The translations under genes were made by a program, and so were the position numbers. Shown here piece by piece: positions 53,891 to 62,235 of a DNA stretch of 64,000 nt (positions are counted from its first letter, which is position 1; each line of letters begins with the position of its first letter). The DNA is from Hydrogenophaga sp. NFH-34 (GTDB lineage Bacteria > Pseudomonadota > Gammaproteobacteria > Burkholderiales > Burkholderiaceae_C): contig NZ_JACBGE010000014.1 in the NCBI RefSeq assembly GCF_021401345.1, positions 1-64,000 of the forward strand, given 5' to 3'. Below the pieces are notes generated by a model. It made no database searches and was not told the origin of the DNA. It saw only the letters and a list, made by a program, of their open reading frames with translations.

Positions 53891-55186
53891 TCAGCCGTGG
53901 CGCAGGTCCAGCACCCGCTTGGCCTTGCCCTGGCTGCGCTCCACGCCGCCTTCGGGCCGCAACGCGACCTCGACGCTGCTGCCGACATAGACCTTGATCT
54001 CGTGCCGCAGCAGCTCGGCCGCCGCGCGCGCCTCCAGGCTGTCGGGTGACAGGCCCGGCCGGGTCTCGACCGCCACGGTCAGCTCGTCCATGTGCCCATC
54101 GCGGCGCAACAGGCACTGGTAGTGCGCGGTCAGTTCCGGGCGCCGGAGGATCAGTTCTTCGATCTGCGTCGGGAACACGTTGACGCCGCGCACGATCATC
54201 ATGTCGTCGCTGCGGCCGGTGATCTTTTCCATCCGGCGCATGGTGCGCGCCGTGCCGGGCAGCAGGCGCGTGAGGTCGCGCGTGCGATAACGGATGATGG
54301 GCAGCGCCTCTTTCGTGAGGCTGGTGAACACCAGCTCGCCCATCTCGCCGTCGGCCACCGGTTCGCCCGTTTCGGGGTGGATGATCTCGGGATAGAAATG
54401 GTCTTCCCAGATCGTCGGGCCGTCCTTGGTCTCGACGCACTCGTTGGCCACGCCCGGCCCCATCACCTCGGACAGGCCGTAGATGTCGACCGCGTCGATG
54501 TCCATGCGCGCCTCGATCGCCACGCGCATGTCGTTGGTCCAGGGCTCGGCACCGAAGATGCCGAGGCGCACGCTGCTCTCGCGCGGGTCCCGCCCCTGGC
54601 GCTCGAATTCGTCGGCGATGGCCAGCATGTAGCTGGGCGTGACCATGATGATGTCGGGCCGGAAGTCCTCCATCAGCTGCACCTGGCGCTCGGTCTGGCC
54701 ACCGCCGAAAGGCACCACGGTCAGCCCCAGTTTTTCGGCGCCGTAGTGCGCGCCCAGGCCGCCGGTGAACAGCCCGTAGCCGTAGCTCACGTGCACCATG
54801 TCGCCGGGCTTGGCGCCGCTGGCCCGGATGCTGCGCGCCATCACCGTCGCCCAGGTGTCGATGTCGCGCAGCGTGTAGCCCACCACGGTCGGCTTGCCGG
54901 TGGTGCCGCTGCTGGCGTGAATGCGCGCGCACTGCGCGCGCGGTACCGCGAACATGCCGAACGGGTAGCTGTCGCGCAGGTCCTGCTTGGTGGTGAACGG
55001 GAACTTGGCCAGATCGGCCAGCGAGCGGCAGTCGTCCGGGTGCACGCCGGCTTCGTCGAACTTGCGGCGGTAGACCGGTGAGTTCCGGTAGGCGTGGCGC
55101 AGTGTGGCCTGCAGGCGCTTGAGTTGCAGACCCCGCAGTTCGTCGACGCTGGCCTTTTCGATGGGTTCGAGCGGAAAGGGGTTCAT
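53891..55186 (-). CDS. paaK: Phenylacetate--CoA ligase
   Basis: Adenylate-forming enzyme that activates phenylacetate to phenylacetyl-CoA, the entry step of the paa pathway. The 431-residue product has KFPFTTKQDLRDSYPFG, the ATP loop IHASSGTTGKPTVVGYT, the YGLSEVMGPGVA block and the hinge GRSDDMMIVRGVNVFP. The ATG at 55186 overlaps the paaI stop by 4 bp (ATGA) and has GAGGAG eight bases upstream; a GTG at 55192 is too close. Third gene of paaG-paaI-paaK. Confidence 0.96.
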   Translation of the reverse strand: MNPFPLEPIEKASVDELRGLQLKRLQATLRHAYRNSPVYRRKFDEAGVHPDDCRSLADLAKFPFTTKQDLRDSYPFGMFAVPRAQCARIHASSGTTGKPTVVGYTLRDIDTWATVMARSIRASGAKPGDMVHVSYGYGLFTGGLGAHYGAEKLGLTVVPFGGGQTERQVQLMEDFRPDIIMVTPSYMLAIADEFERQGRDPRESSVRLGIFGAEPWTNDMRVAIEARMDIDAVDIYGLSEVMGPGVANECVETKDGPTIWEDHFYPEIIHPETGEPVADGEMGELVFTSLTKEALPIIRYRTRDLTRLLPGTARTMRRMEKITGRSDDMMIVRGVNVFPTQIEELILRRPELTAHYQCLLRRDGHMDELTVAVETRPGLSPDSLEARAAAELLRHEIKVYVGSSVEVALRPEGGVERSQGKAKRVLDLRHG

Positions 55187-55623
55187 GCGCACGGCTCCTC
55201 CGGAAACACCTGGCCGGGAATCACCGCGCTCTTGCCGCGGAACACGGCCACCACCTCGCCGTTCTGGTTGGTGACCCGCATGTCGTAGATGCCATGCCGG
55301 CCCTGCAGCACCTGCTCGGCGCCCTCGCAGGTCAGCACATCACCTTCCAGACCGGGCTTGAGAAATTCGATGCTGCAGCCCGCCGCCACCGCGTTGCGGT
55401 TGTAGCTGTTGCAGGCGTAGGCAAAGGTGGTGTCGGCCAGGGTGAAGATGAAGCCACCGTGGCAGATCCGATGCCCGTTGAGGTGCAGTGGCTGGACCGC
55501 CATGCGCAGCACGGCGCGGCCGGGCTCGACGCTCACGATCTGAATGCCCATGGTTTCGCGCGCCGCCACGTCGGCCGCGAACATGGTGTCACCGACTTGC
55601 CGGGCGCGTTCTTCCGGGCTCAT
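55183..55623 (-). CDS. paaI: PaaI hydroxyphenylacetyl-CoA thioesterase
   Basis: Hotdog-fold acyl-CoA thioesterase (146 residues) that rescues CoA from stalled ring-hydroxylated intermediates in phenylacetate degradation. The block GHRICHGGFIFTLADTTFAYA carries the catalytic HGG...D arrangement of PaaI. Its start is one base from the paaG stop and its stop overlaps paaK. Confidence 0.95.
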   Translation of the reverse strand: MSPEERARQVGDTMFAADVAARETMGIQIVSVEPGRAVLRMAVQPLHLNGHRICHGGFIFTLADTTFAYACNSYNRNAVAAGCSIEFLKPGLEGDVLTCEGAEQVLQGRHGIYDMRVTNQNGEVVAVFRGKSAVIPGQVFPEEPCA

Positions 55624-55624
55624 G

Positions 55625-56431
55625 TCATTGCCCCTTGAACCGCGGGGCGCGCTTTTCGCGGAACGCCATCACGCCTTCGATGTAGTCGTGCGTGCGGCCC
55701 AGCGCCGATTGCGTGTCGCGCTCGGCATCGAGCTGCGCGTCCAGCGTGCGCGTGGACGCGTCACGCAGCAGCGCGCGCGTGGCCACCAGGGCCTGGGTCG
55801 GCATCACCGCCAGGCGCTCGGCCATCGCCAGCGCGGCGGCCAGCGGATCGTCCTGCACGTCCCAGATCAGGCCCCACTCCTTCGCCTGCTGCGCGGGCAG
55901 CTTGTCGCCCGTCATCGCCAGCGCCATGGCGCGCGCCAGCCCCAGCCGCTCGACCAGGAACCAGCTGCCGCCGGCATCGGGGATCAGGCCGATCTTGCTG
56001 AAGGCCTGGATGAAACCGGCACCCGGCGCCGCGATGGCGATGTCACAGGTCATGGCCAGCGAAACGCCGGCGCCGGCCGCCACCCCGTTGACCGCCGCCA
56101 CCACCGGGAACCGCAGCGACTGGATGCGCCGCGCCGTGGGGTTGAAGGCCTGGTCGATCACCGGCCCGGGGTCGGCCCGCTGCACCAGATCGGGCCCGGG
56201 CTCGAAGTCGAACTCGGCCAGATCGGCGCCAGCACAGAACCCGCGCCCGGCGCCGGTGAGGACCGCCGCGCGGATGGCCGGATCGGCTTCGGCGCGGTCC
56301 AGCGCCGCCCAGAGGTCGCGGTGCATCTGCCGGGTGAAGCTGTTGAGGGCATCGGGCCGGTTGAGCGTGAGCAGGGCGACGGCACCGCGTGCTTCGTACA
56401 GCACGGTACCGCCCGGAGCGGGGGTGTTCAT
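55625..56431 (-). CDS. paaG: 2-(1,2-epoxy-1,2-dihydrophenyl)acetyl-CoA isomerase
   Basis: Crotonase-fold isomerase (268 residues) turning the ring epoxide of phenylacetyl-CoA into the oxepin in the paa pathway. FCAGADLAEFD supplies the oxyanion loop, and FIQAFSKIGLIPDAGGSWFL, with an aspartate in place of the usual crotonase glutamate, fits PaaG. The start at 56431 begins MNTPAPGG; the next in-frame start would extend into the operator. First gene of paaG-paaI-paaK. The ring epoxidase (paaABCDE) is not in the window. Confidence 0.92.
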   Translation of the reverse strand: MNTPAPGGTVLYEARGAVALLTLNRPDALNSFTRQMHRDLWAALDRAEADPAIRAAVLTGAGRGFCAGADLAEFDFEPGPDLVQRADPGPVIDQAFNPTARRIQSLRFPVVAAVNGVAAGAGVSLAMTCDIAIAAPGAGFIQAFSKIGLIPDAGGSWFLVERLGLARAMALAMTGDKLPAQQAKEWGLIWDVQDDPLAAALAMAERLAVMPTQALVATRALLRDASTRTLDAQLDAERDTQSALGRTHDYIEGVMAFREKRAPRFKGQ

Positions 56432-56500
56432 GAAAAGGGGTCTCCTGGGCCACCGTACCCGGCGGCGTGGTTCGAAGGGAATGTGCCAATCTACCATTGA

Positions 56501-56516
56501 CCGACCAATCGGTCGG
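56501..56516. promoter_or_regulatory. TetR-type palindrome (PaaR-like operator)
   Basis: CCGACCAATCGGTCGG has perfect six-base arms, CCGACC and GGTCGG, around AATC. This is the ACCGACCNNTCGGT-type operator of TetR regulators of paa genes in beta-proteobacteria (PaaR). It lies 70 bp upstream of the paaG ATG and 87 bp upstream of the crotonase ATG. The regulator gene is not in the window, so the assignment rests on the motif and its position. Confidence 0.6.
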
Positions 56517-56562
56517 CTAATGTTTTCCCTGAGACATCCGCCCGTCAAACGGGCCGCTATAG

Positions 56563-56578
56563 TTGACGTTTACGTCAA
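56563..56578. promoter_or_regulatory. MerR-type palindrome (LiuR-like operator)
   Basis: TTGACGTTTACGTCAA is a perfect inverted repeat of seven-base arms around TT, 25 bp upstream of the crotonase ATG. It closely resembles operators of LiuR-type MerR regulators of branched-chain amino acid and acyl-CoA catabolism. The crotonase may therefore be regulated separately from the paa operon. No merR gene is in the window. Confidence 0.5.
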
Positions 56579-56602
56579 TCATCCCCACCCACCGAGGACA
56601 CC

Positions 56603-57391
56603 ATGAGCGAGACCACCTCCCCCGAACTGATCACCGTGCGCACCGAGGGCCGCGTGGGCATCGTGACCCTGAACCGCCCCAAACAGCTCAACGCGCTGAA
56701 CAACCAGCTCATGGACGAGCTGGGCGCCGCGCTCAAGGCCTTCGACGCCGACGAGAACATCGGCTGCATGATCGTCACCGGCAGCGAAAAAGCCTTTGCC
56801 GCCGGTGCCGACATCGGCGCCATGGCCACCTACACCTTCTCGGACGTCTACAAGGGCGACTACATCACCCGCAACTGGGAAACCATCCGCAGCGTGCGCA
56901 AGCCGGTGATTGCCGCCGTGAGCGGCTTCGCCCTGGGCGGCGGCTGCGAGCTGGCGATGATGTGCGACTTCATCATCGCCGCCGACAACGCCAAGTTCGG
57001 CCAGCCCGAAATCAAGCTGGGCATCATCCCCGGCGCCGGCGGCACGCAGCGCCTGCCGCGCGCGGTGGGCAAGGCCAAGGCCATGGACATGGCGCTCACC
57101 GGCCGCATGATGGACGCCAGCGAAGCCGAACGCGCCGGCCTGGTCAGCCGCGTGGTGCCGCTGGACAAGCTGATGGACGAAGCCCTGGGCGCCGCCCTGC
57201 AGATCTGCGACTTCTCGCAGCTGGCCGTGATGGCCGCCAAGGAATCGGTCAACCGCGCGTTTGAAAGCGGCCTCTCGGACGGCGTGATGTTCGAGCGGCG
57301 CCTGTTCCACGCCCTGTTCGCCACCGCCGACCAGAAGGAAGGCATGGACGCGTTCGTGAACAAGCGGGCGGCCGTGTTCAAACATGCTTGA
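56603..57391 (+). CDS. Enoyl-CoA hydratase (crotonase family)
   Basis: A 262-residue hydratase adding water to trans-2-enoyl-CoA in fatty acid or aromatic degradation. The oxyanion loop [11 protein letters not shown] and both catalytic glutamates are present: E116 in [12 protein letters not shown] and E136 in [19 protein letters not shown]. It could serve as PaaF, but it is transcribed divergently from paaG behind its own LiuR-like palindrome, so general beta-oxidation or branched-chain use is equally likely. The last codons carry the tRNA promoter. Confidence 0.9.
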   Translation: MSETTSPELITVRTEGRVGIVTLNRPKQLNALNNQLMDELGAALKAFDADENIGCMIVTGSEKAFAAGADIGAMATYTFSDVYKGDYITRNWETIRSVRKPVIAAVSGFALGGGCELAMMCDFIIAADNAKFGQPEIKLGIIPGAGGTQRLPRAVGKAKAMDMALTGRMMDASEAERAGLVSRVVPLDKLMDEALGAALQICDFSQLAVMAAKESVNRAFESGLSDGVMFERRLFHALFATADQKEGMDAFVNKRAAVFKHA

Positions 57392-57417
57392 GCGCGCGCC
57401 AAAAAACTGGCTATAAT
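57388..57417 (+). promoter_or_regulatory. Sigma-70 promoter of tRNA-Met
   Basis: A -35 element TTGAGC (57388-57393) and a perfect -10 TATAAT (57412-57417) are separated by 18 bp. They lie immediately upstream of the tRNA, with transcription starting near 57424. The -35 overlaps the stop codon of the crotonase gene. Confidence 0.75.
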
Positions 57418-57428
57418 GCGCGTCTTTC

Positions 57429-57505
57429 GGCGATATAGCTCAGTTGGTTAGAGCGCAGCATTCATAATGCTGATGTCGGTGGTTCAAGTCCACCTATCGC
57501 CACCA
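57429..57505 (+). tRNA. tRNA-Met (CAT, elongator)
   Basis: Full 77-nt cloverleaf. The acceptor stem GGCGATA pairs with TATCGCC, followed by discriminator A and encoded CCA (57503-57505). The D arm has AGCTCAGTTGGTTAGAG, the T arm GGTTCAAGTCC, and the anticodon CAT is at 57463-57465. The initiator type is excluded because the first pair is normal (G-C), not mismatched. A lysidine-modified Ile2 tRNA cannot be excluded by anticodon, but the body resembles elongator Met. Confidence 0.93.
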
Positions 57506-57511
57506 GACAAG

Positions 57512-57545
57512 AAACCCCTGAAGACGCCGTTTTCAGGGGTTTTTT
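57512..57545 (+). terminator. Rho-independent terminator after tRNA-Met
   Basis: AAACCCCTGAA (57512-57522) pairs with TTCAGGGGTTT (57532-57542) as an 11-bp stem with a nine-base loop, ending in a run of six T's (57540-57545). It is placed 6 bp after the tRNA CCA end. Confidence 0.9.
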
Positions 57546-57578
57546 CTTGCCCGGCTTTCTTGCGACACCGGAGCGACC

Positions 57579-58139
57579 ATGGCCCTCAAATCCACCATCT
57601 TCAAGGCACAGCTGTCGATCGCCGACATCGACCACGGCTACTACGCCGACCACGCGCTCACCCTGGCCCGCCACCCGAGCGAGACCGACGAGCGCATGAT
57701 GGTGCGCCTCGTGGCGCTGGCGCTGCAAGCACACGAACTGCAGGACACCTGCGGTGGCGACGGCACGCTGGCCTTCGGCACCGGGCTCAGCGACCCGTCC
57801 GACCCCGATGCCCACCTGACCGACTTCACCGGCCGCAAACGCCTGTGGATCGAGGTCGGCCAGCCTGAAGACAAGCCACTGGCCAAAGCCTGCAGCCAGT
57901 CCGACGCGGTCATCGTCTACGCCTTCGGGCACGCGGCCGAGGTCTGGTGGCGTGGCATCGAAACCAAGCTCACGCGGCTGGACAAGCTCCAGGTCTGGCG
58001 CCTGCCAGCCGAGCAGGCCCAGGCGCTGGTGTCGCTGGCCGAGCGCAGCATGCAGCTGCAGGCGCTGATCCAGGACGGTGCGCTGACCCTGTCCAGCCCG
58101 CTGGGCAGCGTGCATCTGGAGCCCGTGCGCTGGAAGTGA
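57579..58139 (+). CDS. yaeQ: YaeQ family protein
   Basis: A 186-residue cytosolic protein of the YaeQ family, which has a PD-(D/E)XK nuclease-like fold and unknown function; it was once implicated in RfaH suppression. The start MALKSTIFKAQLSIADIDHG and the middle LWIEVGQPEDKPLAKACSQSD are diagnostic. Full length. It follows the tRNA terminator, so it has its own promoter; I could not identify it. Confidence 0.93.
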   Translation: MALKSTIFKAQLSIADIDHGYYADHALTLARHPSETDERMMVRLVALALQAHELQDTCGGDGTLAFGTGLSDPSDPDAHLTDFTGRKRLWIEVGQPEDKPLAKACSQSDAVIVYAFGHAAEVWWRGIETKLTRLDKLQVWRLPAEQAQALVSLAERSMQLQALIQDGALTLSSPLGSVHLEPVRWK

Positions 58140-58226
58140 GACGCAGCACGCGCCGGGCCGCGTGAGACAATTGCACCTGCTTTGGCCGCCGCCCGGACGG
58201 CCGTTCACAGCCTCTGGATCTACACC

Positions 58227-58589
58227 ATGAACCGCTGCCCCACACCATCCCGACACGCCCCGCGCCTTGCCGGCCTGCTGGTCGCCGCCGCGCTGGCGGC
58301 CCTGGCCACCAGCGCATCGGCCCAGGCCGTGCGCGACTTTCCCGCCAACGCCTGGCGCGGCACCCTGGTGGTGACGCAACCGCCGGCGATCACGATCGAC
58401 GGCCAGGCCGCCCGCCTCTCGCCCGGCGCCCGCATCAAGGGCCCGAACAACACCCTGTTGCTGTCGTCCACCCTGGTCAATCAGGAGCTGACGGTCAACT
58501 ACACCGTGGAAGCTCACGGTCTGGTGCACGAAGTCTGGGTGCTGACCGACGCCGAAGCCGCCGAAAAGCGCGCCCGCGCCGGCGAATAA
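58227..58589 (+). CDS. Exported hypothetical protein
   Basis: A 120-residue protein with a clear Sec signal peptide (1-34, Arg-rich then LAGLLVAAALAALATSASAQ). It has a small mature domain of about 85 residues (VRDFPANAWRGTLVVTQ, VNQELTVNYTVEAHGLVHEVW) that looks beta-rich. I do not recognise the family. It lies 87 bp after yaeQ and 117 bp before miaB; it may share the miaB promoter region. Confidence 0.7.
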   Translation: MNRCPTPSRHAPRLAGLLVAAALAALATSASAQAVRDFPANAWRGTLVVTQPPAITIDGQAARLSPGARIKGPNNTLLLSSTLVNQELTVNYTVEAHGLVHEVWVLTDAEAAEKRARAGE

Positions 58590-58706
58590 CCCCCCCCCGA
58601 AAACCTGCCCCCGACGCACCCGGGACCGGCCTGGCCGGCTTCGGGGACGACCTCCCGCCAGCAGGCGCCACCACCGCGCGGCCGGGGGCCATTGGAAACC
58701 CACCCC

Positions 58707-60053
58707 ATGAGCAAGAAGGTCTACATCAAGACGTTTGGCTGCCAGATGAACGAGTACGACTCGGACAAGATGGCCGACGTGCTCGGCGCCGCCGAAGGCT
58801 TCGAGAAAACCCAGGACCCGGAAGAGGCAGACCTGATCCTGTTCAACACCTGTTCGGTGCGCGAGAAGGCGCAGGAGAAGGTGTTTTCCGACCTCGGCCG
58901 CGTCAAGCACCTCAAGAAGAAGGGTGTGCTGATCGGCGTCGGCGGCTGCGTCGCCAGCCAGGAAGGCGCCGAGATCATCAAGCGCGCGCCCTTCGTGGAC
59001 GTGGTGTTCGGCCCGCAGACCCTGCACCGCCTGCCCGAGATGCTCAAGGCGCGCGACCGGCTGAACCAGCCGCAGGTGGACATCAGTTTCCCCGAGATCG
59101 AGAAGTTCGACCACCTGCCGCCCGCGCGCGTGGAAGGCGCCTCGGCCTTCGTCTCCATCATGGAGGGCTGCAGCAAGTACTGCAGCTACTGTGTGGTGCC
59201 CTACACCCGCGGTGAAGAAGTCAGCCGCCCGTTCGAGGACGTGCTGGTGGAAGTGGCCGGCCTGGCCGACCAGGGCGTCAAGGAAGTGACGCTGCTGGGC
59301 CAGAACGTCAACGCCTACCGCGGGAAGATGGGCGACACCGACGAGATCGCCGACTTCGCGATGCTCATCGAATACGTGGCCGACATCCCCGGCATCGAGC
59401 GCATCCGCTACACCACCAGCCACCCCAACGAGTTCACCCAGCGCCTGATCGACACCTACGCCAAGGTGCCCAAGCTGGTGAGCCACCTGCACCTGCCAGT
59501 GCAGCACGGCTCGGACCGCATCCTGATGGCCATGAAGCGCGGCTACACCGCCATGGAATACAAGAGCACGATCCGCAAGCTGCGCGCGATCCGGCCCGAC
59601 ATTGCCATGAGCAGCGACTTCATCGTCGGCTTCCCCGGCGAGACGGAAGAAGACTTCCAGAAGATGATGAAGCTGATCACCGACGTCGGCTACGACAGCA
59701 GCTTCAGCTTCATCTTCAGCCCGCGCCCCGGCACGCCCGCGGCCAACCTGCCCGACGACACGCCGCACGCCGTCAAGCTCCAGCGCCTGCAGCACCTGCA
59801 GGCCACCATCGAGGAAAACGTGCGCCGCATCAGCGCCAGCCGCGAAGGCACGGTGCAGCGCATTCTGGTCGAAGGACCGTCGCGCCGGCCGGGCAAGGAC
59901 GGCGCCGCCGAGCTGATGGGCCGCACCGAGTGCAACCGCATCGTCAACTTCGACGGCGGCCCGAACAGCGCCCGCCTGGTCGGTCAGATGATCGACGTGA
60001 AGATCACGCAGGCGCTGCCGCACTCCCTCCGAGGCGAAGTCCTGGTGAAGTGA
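58707..60053 (+). CDS. miaB: tRNA-2-methylthio-N6-dimethylallyladenosine synthase
   Basis: Radical-SAM methylthiotransferase modifying A37 of tRNAs reading UNN codons. The 448-residue enzyme has the N-terminal MTTase domain with cluster cysteines C12 ([10 protein letters not shown]), C49 ([10 protein letters not shown]) and C81 (GGCVAS). The radical-SAM motif C155-x3-C159-x2-C162 is in [18 protein letters not shown], and a TRAM domain ends the protein. The ATG at 58707 begins [11 protein letters not shown]. All cluster ligands are present. Confidence 0.97.
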   Translation: MSKKVYIKTFGCQMNEYDSDKMADVLGAAEGFEKTQDPEEADLILFNTCSVREKAQEKVFSDLGRVKHLKKKGVLIGVGGCVASQEGAEIIKRAPFVDVVFGPQTLHRLPEMLKARDRLNQPQVDISFPEIEKFDHLPPARVEGASAFVSIMEGCSKYCSYCVVPYTRGEEVSRPFEDVLVEVAGLADQGVKEVTLLGQNVNAYRGKMGDTDEIADFAMLIEYVADIPGIERIRYTTSHPNEFTQRLIDTYAKVPKLVSHLHLPVQHGSDRILMAMKRGYTAMEYKSTIRKLRAIRPDIAMSSDFIVGFPGETEEDFQKMMKLITDVGYDSSFSFIFSPRPGTPAANLPDDTPHAVKLQRLQHLQATIEENVRRISASREGTVQRILVEGPSRRPGKDGAAELMGRTECNRIVNFDGGPNSARLVGQMIDVKITQALPHSLRGEVLVK

Positions 60054-60176
60054 GATGAGTCCACCGTCTGCATCCGGAGTGCGTGCCTTGGTCGAGGATG
60101 CGGTGGCACCGGCTTTGGCGGACCACCCATATCGCCTGCTTGAAGGGGGCACGCGCGGCGTGGCGAGGGTGAAATC

Positions 60177-61592
60177 GTGAATTTCCGGTTCTCGTTTCCG
60201 CAACTGCTGCTGGTGGCGTTCCTGCTGATCGGATCGCTGCTCGGCGCCACCGCGCTGCGGGCGCTGTTCACGCTGGAAAACCTCATGGCGCAAAGCCGTG
60301 ACGGGGCCACCCAGGCCATCGAGCTGAGCACCGCCGCCCAGTCGCTGGCCGAGCGCAGCGTGGCCATGGAACGCGCCGCGCGCCAGTCGCTGGTGCTGCG
60401 CGACGCCCAGTTGCGCCAGCGCTTCGAAGAAGCGGCCGTGCTGGCGCGCGGCATTCTGGTGCGCCTCAAGGACAACGAGCTGCCACCGGAACTCGCCACC
60501 GCCTGGCAACGGCAGCTCGACGACATTGCCGCCCTGCTCGACGGCCCTCCCGAAACCGCCCTGGAGCGCGAACGCGAGGTTGCTCGCGCTTTTCGCGAAC
60601 TCGACATGCACAGCGGCGCCATCGCCCAGAAGGTGCAGGCCATCATTGGCGGCCGCAACGCGGCCCTGCAGGCGCGCTTCGAGCGCAACCGCCAGCAACT
60701 GGCGGTGCAGGTGATCGGCTCGATCCTGCTGGCCGCCGCCCTGGCCGTGGGTTTCGGCATCTGGCTGACGCGCCCGCTGCGCCGGCTGGAGAAGGCGATC
60801 GTCGGGCTGGGCGAAAACCGCCTGGGCGAACCGATCGACATTCCCGGCCCGCCGGACATCCGCAGCGTGGGCCAGCAACTGGAATGGCTGCGCCTGCGCC
60901 TGACCGAGCTCGAAGCCGACAAGGCGCGCTTTCTGCGGCATGTGTCGCACGAACTCAAGACGCCGCTGGCCTCGCTGCACGAAGGCGTGGCCGTGCTGGG
61001 CGATGGCATCGCCGGCGAACTCAACGCCGATCAGGCCGAGGTGGTGCGCATCCTGCAGGGCAACACCCAGGCCCTGCAACACCAGATCGAGACCCTGCTG
61101 CGCTTCAACGCGGCCGCCTTCGAGGCGCGCCAGCTGAACCGAGAAATGACCGATCTGCGGGCCCTGCTGGAAACCCAGGTCGAGGCCCAGCGCCTGCGCT
61201 GGCAGACGCACCAGTTGGACGTGCAGGTCGATGGGCCGGCGATTTCGCTGCCGGTGGACCGAGACAAGCTGGCCTCGGCACTGGGCAACCTGCTGTCCAA
61301 CGCCATCCGTTTCTCGCCCTCCGGCGCCACGGTGCGGCTTTCGCTCTCACGCCAGCCCGGCCGGGTGCTGATCGACGTGCAGGACCAGGGCCCCGGCGTC
61401 GCGCCGGCAGACCGCGAACGCATCTTCGAACCGTTCTACCGGGGAGAACGCCAGCCGGCCGATGCGGTCAAAGGCTCGGGCATCGGGCTGTCGATCGTGC
61501 ACGAGTACATTCTGGCCCACGGAGGCCGCATCGACCTGTTGCCCGGCGGCCCCGGCGCCCATTTCCGCATCGAACTGCCCCATGCAAGCTGA
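60177..61592 (+). CDS. glrK: Sensor histidine kinase, GlrK/QseE-like
   Basis: Inner-membrane sensor kinase of 471 residues. Two membrane helices (about 10-30, LLLVAFLLIGSLLGATALRAL; 180-200, VQVIGSILLAAALAVGFGIW) flank a helical periplasmic domain. HAMP follows, then the H-box RHVSHELKTPLASLH with phospho-His258, the N-box NLLSNAIRF, and ATP-lid motifs DQGPGVAP and GSGIGLSIVHEYILAHGG. The start is GTG at 60177. Its end overlaps the lipoprotein gene by 11 bp, followed by the response regulator: the glrK-qseG-glrR order of enterics. Confidence 0.9.
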   Translation: MNFRFSFPQLLLVAFLLIGSLLGATALRALFTLENLMAQSRDGATQAIELSTAAQSLAERSVAMERAARQSLVLRDAQLRQRFEEAAVLARGILVRLKDNELPPELATAWQRQLDDIAALLDGPPETALEREREVARAFRELDMHSGAIAQKVQAIIGGRNAALQARFERNRQQLAVQVIGSILLAAALAVGFGIWLTRPLRRLEKAIVGLGENRLGEPIDIPGPPDIRSVGQQLEWLRLRLTELEADKARFLRHVSHELKTPLASLHEGVAVLGDGIAGELNADQAEVVRILQGNTQALQHQIETLLRFNAAAFEARQLNREMTDLRALLETQVEAQRLRWQTHQLDVQVDGPAISLPVDRDKLASALGNLLSNAIRFSPSGATVRLSLSRQPGRVLIDVQDQGPGVAPADRERIFEPFYRGERQPADAVKGSGIGLSIVHEYILAHGGRIDLLPGGPGAHFRIELPHAS

Positions 61593-62235
61593 CCCCTGGC
61601 AGCCGCCTTCGCCGCGCGCTGCCCCCCTGCCCCGCGCCGTCTGCCTTCTCTCGCTGACGCTGCTCGCCGCCTGCGCCACCCCGGTGGCGCCGCCGCCGGC
61701 TCCCCGCCCTGCCGAAACCGCCGTGGCCGCACCCCCGGCGCCGGCCGCACAGCCCCCCGCCCCCGTGGTGGACCTGTCGCCCCCGCCCGCCCCGCCGCCG
61801 CCCCGGCTGGACGCCCCGATGCCGGCCCTCGTCAGCGCCCTGGTGTACGCCGACCGCCTGCGCAGCCTGGGAGCGGCCGAACTGGCCGCCGAGCAGGTGC
61901 AGATCGGCGAACCGGGCAACGCGCCCGAGCGCCTGATGCAACTGGCGCTGGTGCTGTCGCAGACCCACCAGGCCCCCGACACGGCCCGGGCGCTGGCGAT
62001 GCTGCAAAGGCTCATGGCCATCAACGCGCCCGAGGCGCTGGAGCTGCGGCCGCTGGCCCGGCTGCTGGCCGGCCGGCTGCAGGAAAACCGCCGACTCGAA
62101 GAACAGGTAGACCGCCAGGCCCAGCAGTTGCGCGAGGCGCAGCGCCGCATCGACATCCTCAACGACCGGCTGGAGGCCATGCGCGCCATCGAGCGCAGCC
62201 TGACGCCCCGCCCGCCGGCCCGCCCCCTGCCATGA
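61582..62235 (+). CDS. qseG: QseG-like lipoprotein
   Basis: A 217-residue exported lipoprotein. A signal peptide with lipobox LLAAC (Cys near residue 31) is followed by a long Pro/Ala-rich linker (about 34-80). A helical region (about 85-150, ALVYADRLRSLGAAELAAEQ) and a charged coiled-coil (about 160-205, LEEQVDRQAQQLREAQRRID) complete it. In enterics QseG links the kinase to the outer membrane or transport. Overlaps glrK by 11 bp and glrR by 4 bp. Similarity to QseG rests on position and architecture more than on sequence. Confidence 0.75.
   Translation: MQADPWQPPSPRAAPLPRAVCLLSLTLLAACATPVAPPPAPRPAETAVAAPPAPAAQPPAPVVDLSPPPAPPPPRLDAPMPALVSALVYADRLRSLGAAELAAEQVQIGEPGNAPERLMQLALVLSQTHQAPDTARALAMLQRLMAINAPEALELRPLARLLAGRLQENRRLEEQVDRQAQQLREAQRRIDILNDRLEAMRAIERSLTPRPPARPLP

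Noticed and set aside
57462-61211. 1249-codon minus-strand frame across yaeQ, miaB and glrK
   Set aside because: It runs antisense through genes with intact family motifs and through the tRNA terminator, and shows compositional bias only.
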